Shown here: positions 50,028 to 59,424 of the stretch, piece after piece
Numbering within the stretch: position 1 is the stretch's first letter
Layout of the letters: the number at the start of each line of letters is the position of its first letter
NCBI RefSeq assembly: GCF_000238795.1
Contig: NZ_AFNK01000071.1
Span: forward strand, 62,001 to 126,000
DNA length: 64,000 nt
DNA from: Haemophilus sputorum CCUG 13788
GTDB taxonomy: Bacteria > Pseudomonadota > Gammaproteobacteria > Enterobacterales > Pasteurellaceae
Direction: 5' to 3'
Notes under the pieces: model-generated
Told to the model about the DNA's origin: nothing
Databases searched by the model: none
What the model saw: only the letters and a program-made list of their open reading frames with translations
Made by a program: the position numbers and the translations under genes

Positions 50028-50561
50028 TTATTCATTTTTCTGAGTTTCAATGCCTTTTTGGTAAGACATCATCAATAATGTTCGCCAGCAATCAGGTTCT
50101 TGCTCTGTTTGCTTCATATTTGCAATATTGAGAAAACGCCCCCATTCAGCAAAACCATGCTTTTTCATCAAATTCTGACTGACTTCATTTAATTCAAACA
50201 CATATGCCATCAAAGTATGGATGCCATGGTTAAGCATTTCTGCTTGCATAAATTCAATAATTTGAGAGCCATAGCCTTTGCCTTTAGCCTCTTCAGCCAA
50301 ATAGATGCTGATTTCTGAAGTTGGTGCAAATGCTGCGCGCTCATAAAACGGAGAAAAACTAAACCAACCTGCAACACCAGTTTCATCTTCCACTGTCCAA
50401 ATAGGATATTTCTCACTGGTTAAATGAAAATCGAACCACGCACGGCGATTTTCTTTGGTCGCGAAAGTTAAATCCGCCGTGATTTGTTTAGTTGGAATCG
50501 CTAAGTTATAAATAGCTAAAATGGCTTCAAAATCCGCTTCTGTTGATTTGCGAATTTGCAT
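50028..50561 (-). CDS. GNAT family N-acetyltransferase
   Basis: A 177-aa acetyltransferase of the phosphinothricin acetyltransferase-like branch: [59 protein letters not shown] (acetyl-CoA loop) and [13 protein letters not shown]. Substrate unknown. An AAGGAG box precedes the ATG; it ends 10 bp before rdgB, so the two are probably co-transcribed. Confidence 0.88.
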   Translation of the reverse strand: MQIRKSTEADFEAILAIYNLAIPTKQITADLTFATKENRRAWFDFHLTSEKYPIWTVEDETGVAGWFSFSPFYERAAFAPTSEISIYLAEEAKGKGYGSQIIEFMQAEMLNHGIHTLMAYVFELNEVSQNLMKKHGFAEWGRFLNIANMKQTEQEPDCWRTLLMMSYQKGIETQKNE

Positions 50562-50616
50562 GGTTATTTTCTCTCCTTATCTCTTTTATCTCAATTTGCA
50601 AAAATCCAAAAAAATC

Positions 50617-52344
50617 CTACCGCTTGCTCGCTAAATTTGGCAAGACAACTTTTATCATCGTGCCTGATATGCCTTCTTCTTCAGGACGATCACCAATACT
50701 TAACTCACCATTAAGCTCTGAAGCGCGCTCTTTCATAATCATGAGCCCATAATGTCCACTAGGCTCAATCGCTTGGCCAATTCCCTTACCGTTATCGCGA
50801 ATAATCAGACAAGGTTCTCCATCAGCGTTAATCTCTGCGATAACCTCAATCAATGAAGCGTTTGCATGTTTAATTGCATTGGTAACGGCTTCACGAACAA
50901 TTTGTAGCACATGCACTTGTTGTTGAGCATTAAACATTAACGATGGCAATCGACAATCTAGCACTATTTTTGCTGATGTTCGGCTTCGTAAGCTATCCAA
51001 AACATTTTCTAATGCCCGTGTAAGATTTGCTTCTTCAATCGTTAATCGGAATGTAGAAAGTAGCTCTCTTAATTGGCTATAAGCACCATTTAACGCTTGT
51101 TCTAAGTCTGACAAAATTGCTTTTTGATTCGCTAACTTTTGCGGGTCTTCACAATTTCGTTTTAATAAACTCACTTGAATTTTCAAGAACGTAAGCGATT
51201 GTGCTAAAGAATCATGCAACTCACGCGCGATGATCGCCCGCTCTTCCATTAAAATCAGTTGTTGTTGCTGTTTATGATTTTGTACTACATAAATGCTACG
51301 TCCAATCATTTCTGCGACACTGTGAATTAAACGCTCATCTGGACAAAGCAATGAGGATTTCCAGCGCAACATCGCAACTTTTTCATTCTCAATCGCAATT
51401 TCATGATAACGCCATGCTTTTAACAGATCGTTATCTAATTCAACATTCCAATAATCTGCGCCATAAACATCAATACCAATTCCAATAAGCTGCTCATTAT
51501 TTAAAACCGTTTCTAATACCTGTTTCAATAAGCTTTGGTTAATTGGTTTAGAAGTTAAAATTTGGGAACAATGATAAAGCACCATCAATGAACGGTTTAC
51601 TGCCGTAAGACGACGAGTTTTATCCTGCACTTTATCTTCTAATGAGGTGTAAAAACGGCTGAGTTCATCGGCCATTTCAGTAAATGCGCGAGAAAAAACG
51701 CCCAATTCATTCGGTTCATCCGTTGCTAATTGAATGTGGTTAAAATCTCGATTTTGCACCTGTTGGCTGGCTGTAACTAATTTATCTAAATGTCGAATAA
51801 CGTGGCGACGTGTGTACCATACGCCATAATAAGCGAGCGCGACAATCAGCAACATAGAAAGCACGATAATGCCAATCGCAATATCTAGTTTGCGCTCTGC
51901 TTGTTTTTGTAATGCCACAACAAATTGATCGGCTTTATCCACGTAATTGCTAATATTCGCAGAATAACTGGCTTTATCCTGTTTAAGAATATAATCTGCC
52001 ATTTCTTGCCAGTCTGCTTTAAGCTCTTTATAGCTCTCTTGCATTTCACTTGAAACAAGCCAACTTGAGGAAAAGGCACGTTTTTCTAATTGTTGAAGGT
52101 CGTTTTGATAATCAGCTAAGCGTTCAGGTAACCGTGCAGGGTATTGATCCATTTCATATAAAAAACGGTAGCTTTGGAAACGCAAAGAGCCTGATAAGTT
52201 TATCAGGCTAGCATCGGATTGGTTGCTCCACATAATGCCAAAAGAGATGACACTAATCAGTGTAGCAAAGGCAATCATAATAAAGAAATAACGCCCAATG
52301 CGATAAGCAATCGAGTGTTTAGACTGAGTAAGTACGCTACGCAT
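50617..52344 (-). CDS. narQ: nitrate/nitrite sensor histidine kinase NarQ
   Basis: Membrane kinase sensing nitrate/nitrite and phosphorylating NarP for anaerobic respiration control. The 575-aa protein has an N-terminal helix, a periplasmic domain with the nitrate-binding P-box LSGSLRFQSYRFLYEM, a second helix near residue 160-180, HAMP, then a HisKA_3 dimerisation domain with the phospho-accepting His in IARELHDSLAQSLTFLKIQ. The ATPase shows VREAVTNAIKHANA and DNGKGIG. Its start overlaps the ybhA stop by one base (TAATG). No regulator gene is adjacent. Confidence 0.92.
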   Translation of the reverse strand: MRSVLTQSKHSIAYRIGRYFFIMIAFATLISVISFGIMWSNQSDASLINLSGSLRFQSYRFLYEMDQYPARLPERLADYQNDLQQLEKRAFSSSWLVSSEMQESYKELKADWQEMADYILKQDKASYSANISNYVDKADQFVVALQKQAERKLDIAIGIIVLSMLLIVALAYYGVWYTRRHVIRHLDKLVTASQQVQNRDFNHIQLATDEPNELGVFSRAFTEMADELSRFYTSLEDKVQDKTRRLTAVNRSLMVLYHCSQILTSKPINQSLLKQVLETVLNNEQLIGIGIDVYGADYWNVELDNDLLKAWRYHEIAIENEKVAMLRWKSSLLCPDERLIHSVAEMIGRSIYVVQNHKQQQQLILMEERAIIARELHDSLAQSLTFLKIQVSLLKRNCEDPQKLANQKAILSDLEQALNGAYSQLRELLSTFRLTIEEANLTRALENVLDSLRSRTSAKIVLDCRLPSLMFNAQQQVHVLQIVREAVTNAIKHANASLIEVIAEINADGEPCLIIRDNGKGIGQAIEPSGHYGLMIMKERASELNGELSIGDRPEEEGISGTMIKVVLPNLASKR

Positions 52345-53162
52345 TAGAGATCAAAAAGCGTTTTTAAGGTTTGAGCAATACTATCTTCACTATTTGGTCC
52401 GATAGTTTGTTTAGCAGCAGCTTGAACATCGGTTTCAGAACCTGCCATTGCAATTCCTAATCCGACCGCTTGTAACATAGAAATATCATTAAAGTTATCG
52501 CCAAAAGCAACAACCGCTTGCGGATCAATATTTTCCATTTCTAACAATTCTAATAATCGCGTGCCTTTGCCATTACCAACCGCGGTAATATCAACTCTAT
52601 CAACCCAAGACCATTCAGCACTAACTTGATCGGTTGGCAAGGTTTCAACAAAAGCACGCATTTTAGCTAAATCAGGATCACTAATCAGCACTTTCCAAAC
52701 TGTTATACCTTTATCAATTTCTTGTTGGAATTTTTCTACTTGATGGACATCTGGGCGAACCGCTTCAGGGCAACTCGCAACCCATTTTTGGAATTTGGTA
52801 AAATGTGGATTTAACTGTTCATAGGTCATTGCATCACGAAAATAAACTGCTGTATGAATGCCCTGTGCTTGCGCACTGTTAATTAAGGAGGAGGCAAGTG
52901 TAGGTGAAAGCGGATTGCCTGCTAATACTTTTTCTTGTTTAAAATCGTAAAGATAAGTGCCGTTACAACAAACAACCGGTGTATCTAAATCAATTTCTGC
53001 ATAATAAGGTCGCACAGCCGTATGATGGCGTCCTGTCACAAAAAAGACCTTAATGCCTTTAGCTCGCGCTTTCTCAATAGCTTCTTTGCTAGAAGCTAAA
53101 ATTGTGGCATTCGGAGAAAGTAGAGTGCCGTCAAGGTCAAATGCGATAGCCTGATATTGCAT
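52344..53162 (-). CDS. ybhA: HAD phosphatase, YbhA-type (pyridoxal phosphate phosphatase)
   Basis: A 272-aa Cof-type HAD hydrolase. The nucleophile motif AFDLDGTLLSPN, VTGRHHTAVRPYYAEIDLDTPVVCCNGTYLYDF and the metal motif AFGDNFNDISMLQAVG match E. coli YbhA closely, which dephosphorylates pyridoxal phosphate. The substrate is inferred from this similarity. An AAGGA box precedes the ATG; it overlaps narQ by one base, so the two are co-expressed. Confidence 0.85.
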   Translation of the reverse strand: MQYQAIAFDLDGTLLSPNATILASSKEAIEKARAKGIKVFFVTGRHHTAVRPYYAEIDLDTPVVCCNGTYLYDFKQEKVLAGNPLSPTLASSLINSAQAQGIHTAVYFRDAMTYEQLNPHFTKFQKWVASCPEAVRPDVHQVEKFQQEIDKGITVWKVLISDPDLAKMRAFVETLPTDQVSAEWSWVDRVDITAVGNGKGTRLLELLEMENIDPQAVVAFGDNFNDISMLQAVGLGIAMAGSETDVQAAAKQTIGPNSEDSIAQTLKTLFDL

Positions 53163-53195
53163 AAATCGTTCCTTATTCTGATAGTTAACAAGAAA

Positions 53196-53222
53196 TAAAA
53201 AAGGGCAGCTTTCGCTACCCTT
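53196..53222 (-). terminator. intrinsic terminator of the OmpA-like lipoprotein gene
   Basis: On the minus strand AAGGGTAGC-GAAA-GCTGCCCTT followed by a T run forms a 9-bp stem with a GNRA loop and one G-U pair. Confidence 0.85.
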
Positions 53223-53254
53223 CTCATTCTACTGAGTATTCAATACCCTGTAAA

Positions 53255-54106
53255 TTATTTATTACCGTTGTTGTAAGCCGGAGTTTGGTAAAGTGGCGCT
53301 GGACCATTAGGACCTGCAACGTTAGCACCTTCTTGTTGTGTTAATACGTTACCACTTGCAGAAATGATTACACGACGGTTAGGACGTAAACAATCTTTCT
53401 CTGCTTGACCTTTCATACCTGCACAAGCTTTAACTTGGTTTGCTTTACCGTGACCGATTGCCTCGAATTCAGCGTTCACGCCTTGTTCGATTAAGCGGTT
53501 TTTCACGCGGTTAGCACGACGGTTAGATAAGTCTAAGTTATATGCTACTGAACCTAAACGGTCTGTATAACCTTCAATTTTAACTTTTGCAGCACCAGAA
53601 GATTTTAATTGTTGAGCAACGTTATCAACCACTTCACGACCTTTCGCAGTTAAAGTATCTTTATCGAAGTCGAATAAGAAGTCACCGCTTAAGTTAAATG
53701 AAGAGTTACCATTACAACCATTCGGGTACCAGAAGAAGCTTTGTGCGTTCATGTTTTTGTCAAATAAAATTTTGTATTGACAAATTTTGTGCACGCCTTG
53801 CTCACGGTAGTTAAACGCGTAATCCCATTCACGCACGCCGTATAAACCTTCTTCAAAGTGTGGGCGACCAATTAGGTTATAGATTTGGTCTTTGTTCATA
53901 CCACGTTCAATTTGACGCACATTTTCCCAGTTTGGCCATGAACCAAATTGTGAACCATCATGGTTAAATTCAGATTCGGCAATTTTAGGGAACACTGGGT
54001 TCTCCGTAGTACCTTCATCTGTCACCTTGCTTAAATTACCACAAGCTGCGACTGCAAGTGCTACACTTGAAAGTAATAATCCACGAAAAACAGCTGTTTT
54101 TTTCAT
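53255..54106 (-). CDS. outer-membrane lipoprotein with BamE-like and OmpA domains
   Basis: A 283-aa lipoprotein with a signal peptide and lipobox (LAVAACGN). A BamE/SmpA-like fold follows (NVRQIERGMNKDQIYNLIGRPHFEEGLYGVREWDYAFNY), then a C-terminal OmpA peptidoglycan-binding domain (FDKDTLTAKGREVVDNVAQQL, IEGYTDRLGSVAYNLDLSNRRANRVKNRLIEQGV, NRRVIISASG). It probably ties the outer membrane to the cell wall; the combination is known in Pasteurellaceae. Single-gene unit with its own terminator. Confidence 0.88.
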   Translation of the reverse strand: MKKTAVFRGLLLSSVALAVAACGNLSKVTDEGTTENPVFPKIAESEFNHDGSQFGSWPNWENVRQIERGMNKDQIYNLIGRPHFEEGLYGVREWDYAFNYREQGVHKICQYKILFDKNMNAQSFFWYPNGCNGNSSFNLSGDFLFDFDKDTLTAKGREVVDNVAQQLKSSGAAKVKIEGYTDRLGSVAYNLDLSNRRANRVKNRLIEQGVNAEFEAIGHGKANQVKACAGMKGQAEKDCLRPNRRVIISASGNVLTQQEGANVAGPNGPAPLYQTPAYNNGNK

Positions 54107-54223
54107 CGTTATTTATTCCTTTATTTGAGTTAAAACTTTTCAGCTCATCAGTTCTAGTTGAATTGAGGCTTTCAAATTCTACAACACTCTTTTTTCTAAT
54201 TCTAGTTTTATCTATGATATTTA

Positions 54224-55939
54224 TTAAACAATTACGCTTTCAACCCGCAATTGTAAATTACGGTTACCTTTGTATTCATTTATGTCAAGTTTATAAACTA
54301 ATTTAGCCTGTTTTAAGGAAAAATCAGGGAAAAATCGAGTATCAACATTAAACCAAATTGCATCAAATAATTGGCCATAGGCATTTTCCACCATCATTTT
54401 TAAATGCTTGCCTGCTAATAATCTTTGTTGCAAAAGGCGAAAATCCCCTTCAAAAGTCGGTTCAGGGAAATGCTGTCCCCAAGGGCCAGATTGTTGTAAT
54501 AATTCTGCAATTTCGAGAGAAAATTCACCCGCTTTTAATTCACCATCGGTGTAAATAATCCCTTTTAATTGTTCTGGCGTTAACATCTCATCAATCGTTT
54601 CATCAAAGACTTTTTGAAAAGCGCTTAAATTAGCTTGATGTAAGGTTAAACCTGCCGCCATGGCATGCCCGCCAAACTTTAAAATCAGGTTTGGATGTTG
54701 TGAATCAATTCGTTCTAACACATCTCGCATATGCAATCCGCTAATTGAACGGGCAGAGCCTTTTAAATATTCACTCTCATCAGATTCTTGCGCAAACACA
54801 ATAACCGGACGATGAAATTGATCTTTAATGCGAGAAGCTAAAATACCAATAACACCTTGATGCCAATCAGGTTGATAAAGCACAATGCCATGCGCCTGTG
54901 CTTCTTGATTAAGTTGTGGTAATTTAGCACAAATGGCTAACGCTTCAGCCTTCATCTCTTGTTCAAAAGATTTTCGGGTTTGATTCAGTTCATCTAACTC
55001 TAAAGCTAATTGACGCGCTAAATCCATATTGTCAGTTAATAACAACTCCACACCTAATGACATATTTTCTAAACGTCCAGCAGCATTCAATCTAGGTGCA
55101 ATTGCAAAACCCAAATCACTTGCTTGCAAAGAATCTAAACTACGTTTTCCCACCTCAATTAAAGCCCGAATGCCTGGACGACAATATCCAGCGCGAATTC
55201 TTGCTAATCCTTGCTGAACTAAAATGCGGTTATTCTGATCAAGTGGCACAACATCAGCCACCGTTCCTAATGCAACAAGATCTAATAAATTCGCAATATT
55301 CGGTTCTTTTCCATTAAATAGATTACGTTCACGCATTTGGGCTCTTAATGCCATCATGACATAAAAAGTCACACCAACTCCAGCAAGTGATTTAGACGGA
55401 AACTCACAATCAACTAAATTAGGATTCACCATTGCATCTGCATCAGGAAGCTGTTCTGCTGGTAAATGGTGATCGGTAACCAATACCTGAACACCATGCG
55501 ATTTTAATAATGCAATGCCTTCAAAAGATGAGATCCCATTATCCACAGTCATCACTAAATCAGCGCCTTTTGCTAATACCATTTTAGCAACCGCAACACT
55601 TAAACCATAGCCTTGCGAGAAACGATCTGGGATTAAATACGCCACATGCTTAAAACCAAACTGGCGTAAAGCTAACATCGCCAATGCTGTGCTAGTTGCA
55701 CCATCTGCATCAAAATCGCCCACAATGACAATCCGCTTTTGTGTTTGAAAAGCTCCTAAAAGCAACTCAACTGCTGGCTCAATATTTGCTAGTCGATTAG
55801 GGGTAAGTAAGGCGGGGAAAGTATGCACAAGCTCTTCGGGAGATTTCACTCCGCGACTTTGGTATAAACGATTGAGTAATGGATGATCTGATAGATGCGC
55901 GGTTGTCTGTCTAGCGCGTTGCTGAATAATAGGCTGCAC
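54224..55939 (-). CDS. recJ: single-stranded DNA exonuclease RecJ
   Basis: 5'-3' ssDNA exonuclease acting in RecFOR recombination and mismatch repair. The 571-aa DHH protein has IVGDFDADGATSTALAMLAL (motif I), TVDNGISSFEGI, VTDHHLPAEQLPDADAMVNPN (DHH) and the DHHA1 motif LILKFGGHAMAAGLTL. The start appears to be GTG at 55939, with GAGAAC upstream. It follows dsbC. Confidence 0.95.
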   Translation of the reverse strand: MQPIIQQRARQTTAHLSDHPLLNRLYQSRGVKSPEELVHTFPALLTPNRLANIEPAVELLLGAFQTQKRIVIVGDFDADGATSTALAMLALRQFGFKHVAYLIPDRFSQGYGLSVAVAKMVLAKGADLVMTVDNGISSFEGIALLKSHGVQVLVTDHHLPAEQLPDADAMVNPNLVDCEFPSKSLAGVGVTFYVMMALRAQMRERNLFNGKEPNIANLLDLVALGTVADVVPLDQNNRILVQQGLARIRAGYCRPGIRALIEVGKRSLDSLQASDLGFAIAPRLNAAGRLENMSLGVELLLTDNMDLARQLALELDELNQTRKSFEQEMKAEALAICAKLPQLNQEAQAHGIVLYQPDWHQGVIGILASRIKDQFHRPVIVFAQESDESEYLKGSARSISGLHMRDVLERIDSQHPNLILKFGGHAMAAGLTLHQANLSAFQKVFDETIDEMLTPEQLKGIIYTDGELKAGEFSLEIAELLQQSGPWGQHFPEPTFEGDFRLLQQRLLAGKHLKMMVENAYGQLFDAIWFNVDTRFFPDFSLKQAKLVYKLDINEYKGNRNLQLRVESVIV

Positions 55940-55964
55940 AATGTTCTCTAAAAATTTTCTAATA

Positions 55965-56012
55965 TAAAGCGGTCTGATTTGGTAAAAATTTTACAAAATC
56001 AGACCGCTTGTG
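55965..56012 (-). terminator. inverted USS hairpin after dsbC
   Basis: AAGCGGTCTGATTT (55967-55980) pairs with AAATCAGACCGCTT (55996-56009), a perfect 14-bp stem between the dsbC stop and the recJ start. Confidence 0.7.
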
Positions 56013-56043
56013 TCTATAAATAGAATATTTCGTAAATCGGGGT

Positions 56044-56736
56044 TTATTCGCTTAACATTTTCGCTAATTCTTTAGCCGGCACATATCCCCCGATAACTTC
56101 CCCTTTATCCGTGACCATATATGGTGTACCCGTTACGCCAAATTGAATCCCTAATTCATAATGTTTTTTCACCAGATTTGGGGTTTTTAACTCTTTTGGT
56201 AAGTTACCCGCTTCAGCATCTTCTAATGCTTTCATACGATCTTTAGCTTGCCAAATTGCTTCCATTTGTTTTGCTGTTTGAGTGTTTACGCCCGCACGAG
56301 GAAACGCTAAGAAACGTAATGTAATCCCTTCTTCGTTATAAGCTTTGACATTTTCAAATAAAATATGGCAATAGTGGCAAGTAATATCCATAAATACAGT
56401 CACAACATGTTTTTCTTGTTTTGCTGGATAAATAATCATTTCATTACTTAACGCATTAAGGCTTGCCATTTGTGCTTTATGTGTAATGTCTGTCGCTTTA
56501 CCGTTTTTTAATTCCAGAACGTTAAAATTACCTTGCACAACATATTGACCATTCTCGCTAATGTGTACTATACCTTCATTCGAGGTTGCCAATCTAAACC
56601 CTGGTAAAGGCGATTCAGACAAACGAACATTCGTTGCCCCGATTTTTTCTAAGCTGCTTTTTAATGAAGCATCATCTGCCATCGCCGAGCCTGCGAATAA
56701 TGATAAGGCTAATAAGGCAATTTTGGTCTTTTTCAT
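56044..56736 (-). CDS. dsbC: thiol:disulfide isomerase DsbC
   Basis: Periplasmic disulfide isomerase. The 230-aa protein has a signal peptide (MKKTKIALLALSLFAGSAMA), an N-terminal dimerisation domain (to about residue 80) and a thioredoxin domain with active site MDITCHYCHIL and the cis-Pro loop FGVTGTPYMVTDKGEVIGGY. The upstream mepM ends 18 bp away, so co-transcription is likely; dsbC-recJ is the order in E. coli. Confidence 0.96.
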   Translation of the reverse strand: MKKTKIALLALSLFAGSAMADDASLKSSLEKIGATNVRLSESPLPGFRLATSNEGIVHISENGQYVVQGNFNVLELKNGKATDITHKAQMASLNALSNEMIIYPAKQEKHVVTVFMDITCHYCHILFENVKAYNEEGITLRFLAFPRAGVNTQTAKQMEAIWQAKDRMKALEDAEAGNLPKELKTPNLVKKHYELGIQFGVTGTPYMVTDKGEVIGGYVPAKELAKMLSE

Positions 56737-56754
56737 TTAATTTTCCTATTTCAA

Positions 56755-58302
56755 TTAAAGTTTAAGTTTCGCTTCCACGCTTTTCGCGCGTTCTAAGAAG
56801 TTTTTACGTTCTTTGCTTTCCATTCCGGTTCCAGATCCCGGTAATTTAACAGTCATCGGGTTAACTGGACGTCCGTTAATATGGAATTCATAGTGTAAGT
56901 GTGGCCCCGTCGAGCCACCTGTGTTTCCAGAAAGCGCAATACGCTCCCCTTTTTTCACTGATTGTCCAGCTCTGACAAGCGGTTTACTCAAGTGCATATA
57001 AACAGTCGTAATATGTCCATGGCGAACCTTAATGTAGCGCCCCGCGCCTCGTGCTTGGAATGCCACATGTTCAACTACCCCATCACTAGGTGCGATAACT
57101 GGTGTACCCGTTGGTACGCCAAAGTCCACGCCATTATGCGGGCGAACTCGCTTAGTAATTGGATGGAGTCGTCTTGGATTATATGGGGATGATACTCGTG
57201 CATTAAATAAAAGCGGAATTCGCGCAAATCCTCGGCTTAAGGTTTCCCCGTGTGAGCTATAATAACGTCCGTTATCCGCTTGAATTGCATAATATTTTTT
57301 GCCTTCGTTAGAAACCAAAATCCCTTCCACATTTCCTAAATCAGTCACAGTGCCGTTGATATATTCTCGTTTCACCAAAATAGCAAAACGATCTCCTTTT
57401 TTCAATTTGCTAGTTGCAATTTGTGACTGTAATCCGACCGCTAGTTGGTTAATTTGGCGATCCGATAGCCCAACATCTTTTAAGCTAGACGCAAAACTGC
57501 CCTGAATCACACCACGAACTACATCTTGACGCCATACCCCTTGCTTCTCAATTTTTTGATAAGCAAAGCTACCGTTACTTTGGCGTTCGTAAATACGTTC
57601 TTCTTTTTCAGAAACCAACCAGTTCATATATTCTAGTTCGCCGTGTTTATCCAACACCCAATAAAATTGCTGTCCAGCCTCCAAATTCCCAAGTGAAGGA
57701 TATTGGCGGATTAAGGCTTTAGCAACAGAATTACCTAAACCAGATTGTTCTAATACGTCTTTTAATTTATCCCCTTTGGTAACCGTATAGCTAAATTGGT
57801 CTTGAATGCGTAGCGCTTCATCGGCAACATCTAGCAAATCTTCAATTACTTTTTCTGCTTCTGCTGGTAGTTTTTCTTCAGGTTTATCATCTGTTTTCGC
57901 AGTTTCATCGCCTTCTTCTGCATCATCTTCAGAAGCTAATTCATCATCATAAGAAGTCGCATTTTGATCTTCTTTACCCATGCTTTCAGACTCTTCATCT
58001 GCTTCCTGTTCTTCTGGTTCGTTTGATTGCGCTGTTTGTATTTCGTTCGGATCAGTTGCTTTTATTGATTCTGTTGGCGTATCGTTTACTATCGTTTGAG
58101 TTTCTGTCTGAGTTTCCGTTGCTGCCGGCGCGCGCTCTTCTAACGCAACATAAGCCTGTTGCTCAGGCTCATTTACTGGCGTTTGATTTTTGACGGCAAG
58201 TAAAATACCGATACAAACAGAAAAAATCGCAGAAAGAAACAAGATCACTTTTAAGCGATTTTTTTTCTTTCTCCGATCTCTGGCTAAAATAACGTGTTGC
58301 AA
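56755..58302 (-). CDS. mepM: murein DD-endopeptidase MepM (M23 family)
   Basis: Periplasmic endopeptidase that cuts peptidoglycan cross-links for cell growth. The 515-aa protein has a short basic N-terminus, one membrane helix (about residues 19-40), a long acidic linker rich in E, D and T (about 48-150), an OapA/LysM-like domain ([21 protein letters not shown]) and a C-terminal M23 domain. The zinc motif lies in [30 protein letters not shown] and [20 protein letters not shown]. The start is TTG at 58302 with AGGA 8 nt upstream. Divergent from znuC, as in H. influenzae. Confidence 0.93.
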   Translation of the reverse strand: MQHVILARDRRKKKNRLKVILFLSAIFSVCIGILLAVKNQTPVNEPEQQAYVALEERAPAATETQTETQTIVNDTPTESIKATDPNEIQTAQSNEPEEQEADEESESMGKEDQNATSYDDELASEDDAEEGDETAKTDDKPEEKLPAEAEKVIEDLLDVADEALRIQDQFSYTVTKGDKLKDVLEQSGLGNSVAKALIRQYPSLGNLEAGQQFYWVLDKHGELEYMNWLVSEKEERIYERQSNGSFAYQKIEKQGVWRQDVVRGVIQGSFASSLKDVGLSDRQINQLAVGLQSQIATSKLKKGDRFAILVKREYINGTVTDLGNVEGILVSNEGKKYYAIQADNGRYYSSHGETLSRGFARIPLLFNARVSSPYNPRRLHPITKRVRPHNGVDFGVPTGTPVIAPSDGVVEHVAFQARGAGRYIKVRHGHITTVYMHLSKPLVRAGQSVKKGERIALSGNTGGSTGPHLHYEFHINGRPVNPMTVKLPGSGTGMESKERKNFLERAKSVEAKLKL

Positions 58303-58425
58303 AATATATCCTAATTCTTTTTCTTTTAAATGCTAATTATTGACAAAATCGTGGCTCAAAAATTCATTCTTGTCATTTTAATCAAAATCCGCTAATTTGA
58401 TGAGGATTTTTCTTAATTTCTTATT

Positions 58426-59235
58426 ATGATGCAAATTTCTAAACTCACGCCTATTTCATCAAAAAATACTACTGCGCAAGGAGAACCGTTGGTTCAGCTC
58501 AAGCATATTGACGTCTCTTTTAACGGCAATCATGCGTTACAAAATATCAATCTTGCCATTTATCCAAATTCAATTACAACCATTGTAGGTCCGAATGGCG
58601 GCGGCAAATCAACCTTGCTTAAGGTACTTTTGAAGTTACTCACACCTACAAAAGGCAGCGTTATTCATCAAAAAGGCTTAAAAATCGGCTATGTTCCTCA
58701 GAAGTTACATCTTGATCATTCAATGCCGATTACCGTGCATAAGTTTTTATCACTCAAGCCCAATTGTACTGAAACGAATATCCAAGAAGTTTTAACGCTA
58801 CTCTCGATTACGCATTTAACCGAAAATAGCATGCAAAAACTTTCCGGTGGAGAATTACAGCGTGTGCTTTTAGCGCGTGCAATTTTAAATCACCCACAAC
58901 TGTTAGTGCTTGATGAACCAATGCAAGGTGTGGATATTACAGGGCAAACGGAACTCTATCAACTACTAAATCACACTAGAAGCTGGTTAAATTGCGCAAT
59001 TTTAATGGTTTCGCACGATTTAAATATCGTAATGGCCAATACCGATGAGGTATTATGTGTAAACAAACACATCTGTTGCGCGGGTTCTCCAGAAATGATT
59101 ACCAATGATCCGCATTTTATTCATTTCTTTGGTGACCAATTTGCGAAGAACGTAGCCTTTTACTCACATCACCATAATCACCACCATAATTTACATGGCG
59201 ATATCTGTAGTGGTGTTTGTCAGTGTGAAAAATAA
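58426..59235 (+). CDS. znuC: zinc ABC transporter ATP-binding protein ZnuC
   Basis: Cytoplasmic ATPase of the ZnuABC high-affinity zinc importer. The 269-aa protein has Walker [13 protein letters not shown], signature [16 protein letters not shown], Walker [12 protein letters not shown] and switch SHDLNIV. The C-terminus is metal-rich ([25 protein letters not shown]-type tail with six His and four Cys). znuA and znuB are not in the window. No clear Zur box was recognised upstream. Confidence 0.93.
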   Translation: MMQISKLTPISSKNTTAQGEPLVQLKHIDVSFNGNHALQNINLAIYPNSITTIVGPNGGGKSTLLKVLLKLLTPTKGSVIHQKGLKIGYVPQKLHLDHSMPITVHKFLSLKPNCTETNIQEVLTLLSITHLTENSMQKLSGGELQRVLLARAILNHPQLLVLDEPMQGVDITGQTELYQLLNHTRSWLNCAILMVSHDLNIVMANTDEVLCVNKHICCAGSPEMITNDPHFIHFFGDQFAKNVAFYSHHHNHHHNLHGDICSGVCQCEK

Positions 59236-59424
59236 GCATAACAAGCGGTTAAATTTTTCCAATATTTTGCTAATTTTTATGTAAATAAGAGCTAAAAGGG
59301 AGAAGTACTTCTTTTTTTGTTGTTTTTTTGTTAAAAAAATTCAAAAATCTGACTTAGCTCACATTATTTACTTTTGCTTTCGGGTATAATGCGCCTAATC
59401 TCCCTCAACACAGGTTAGGTTCAT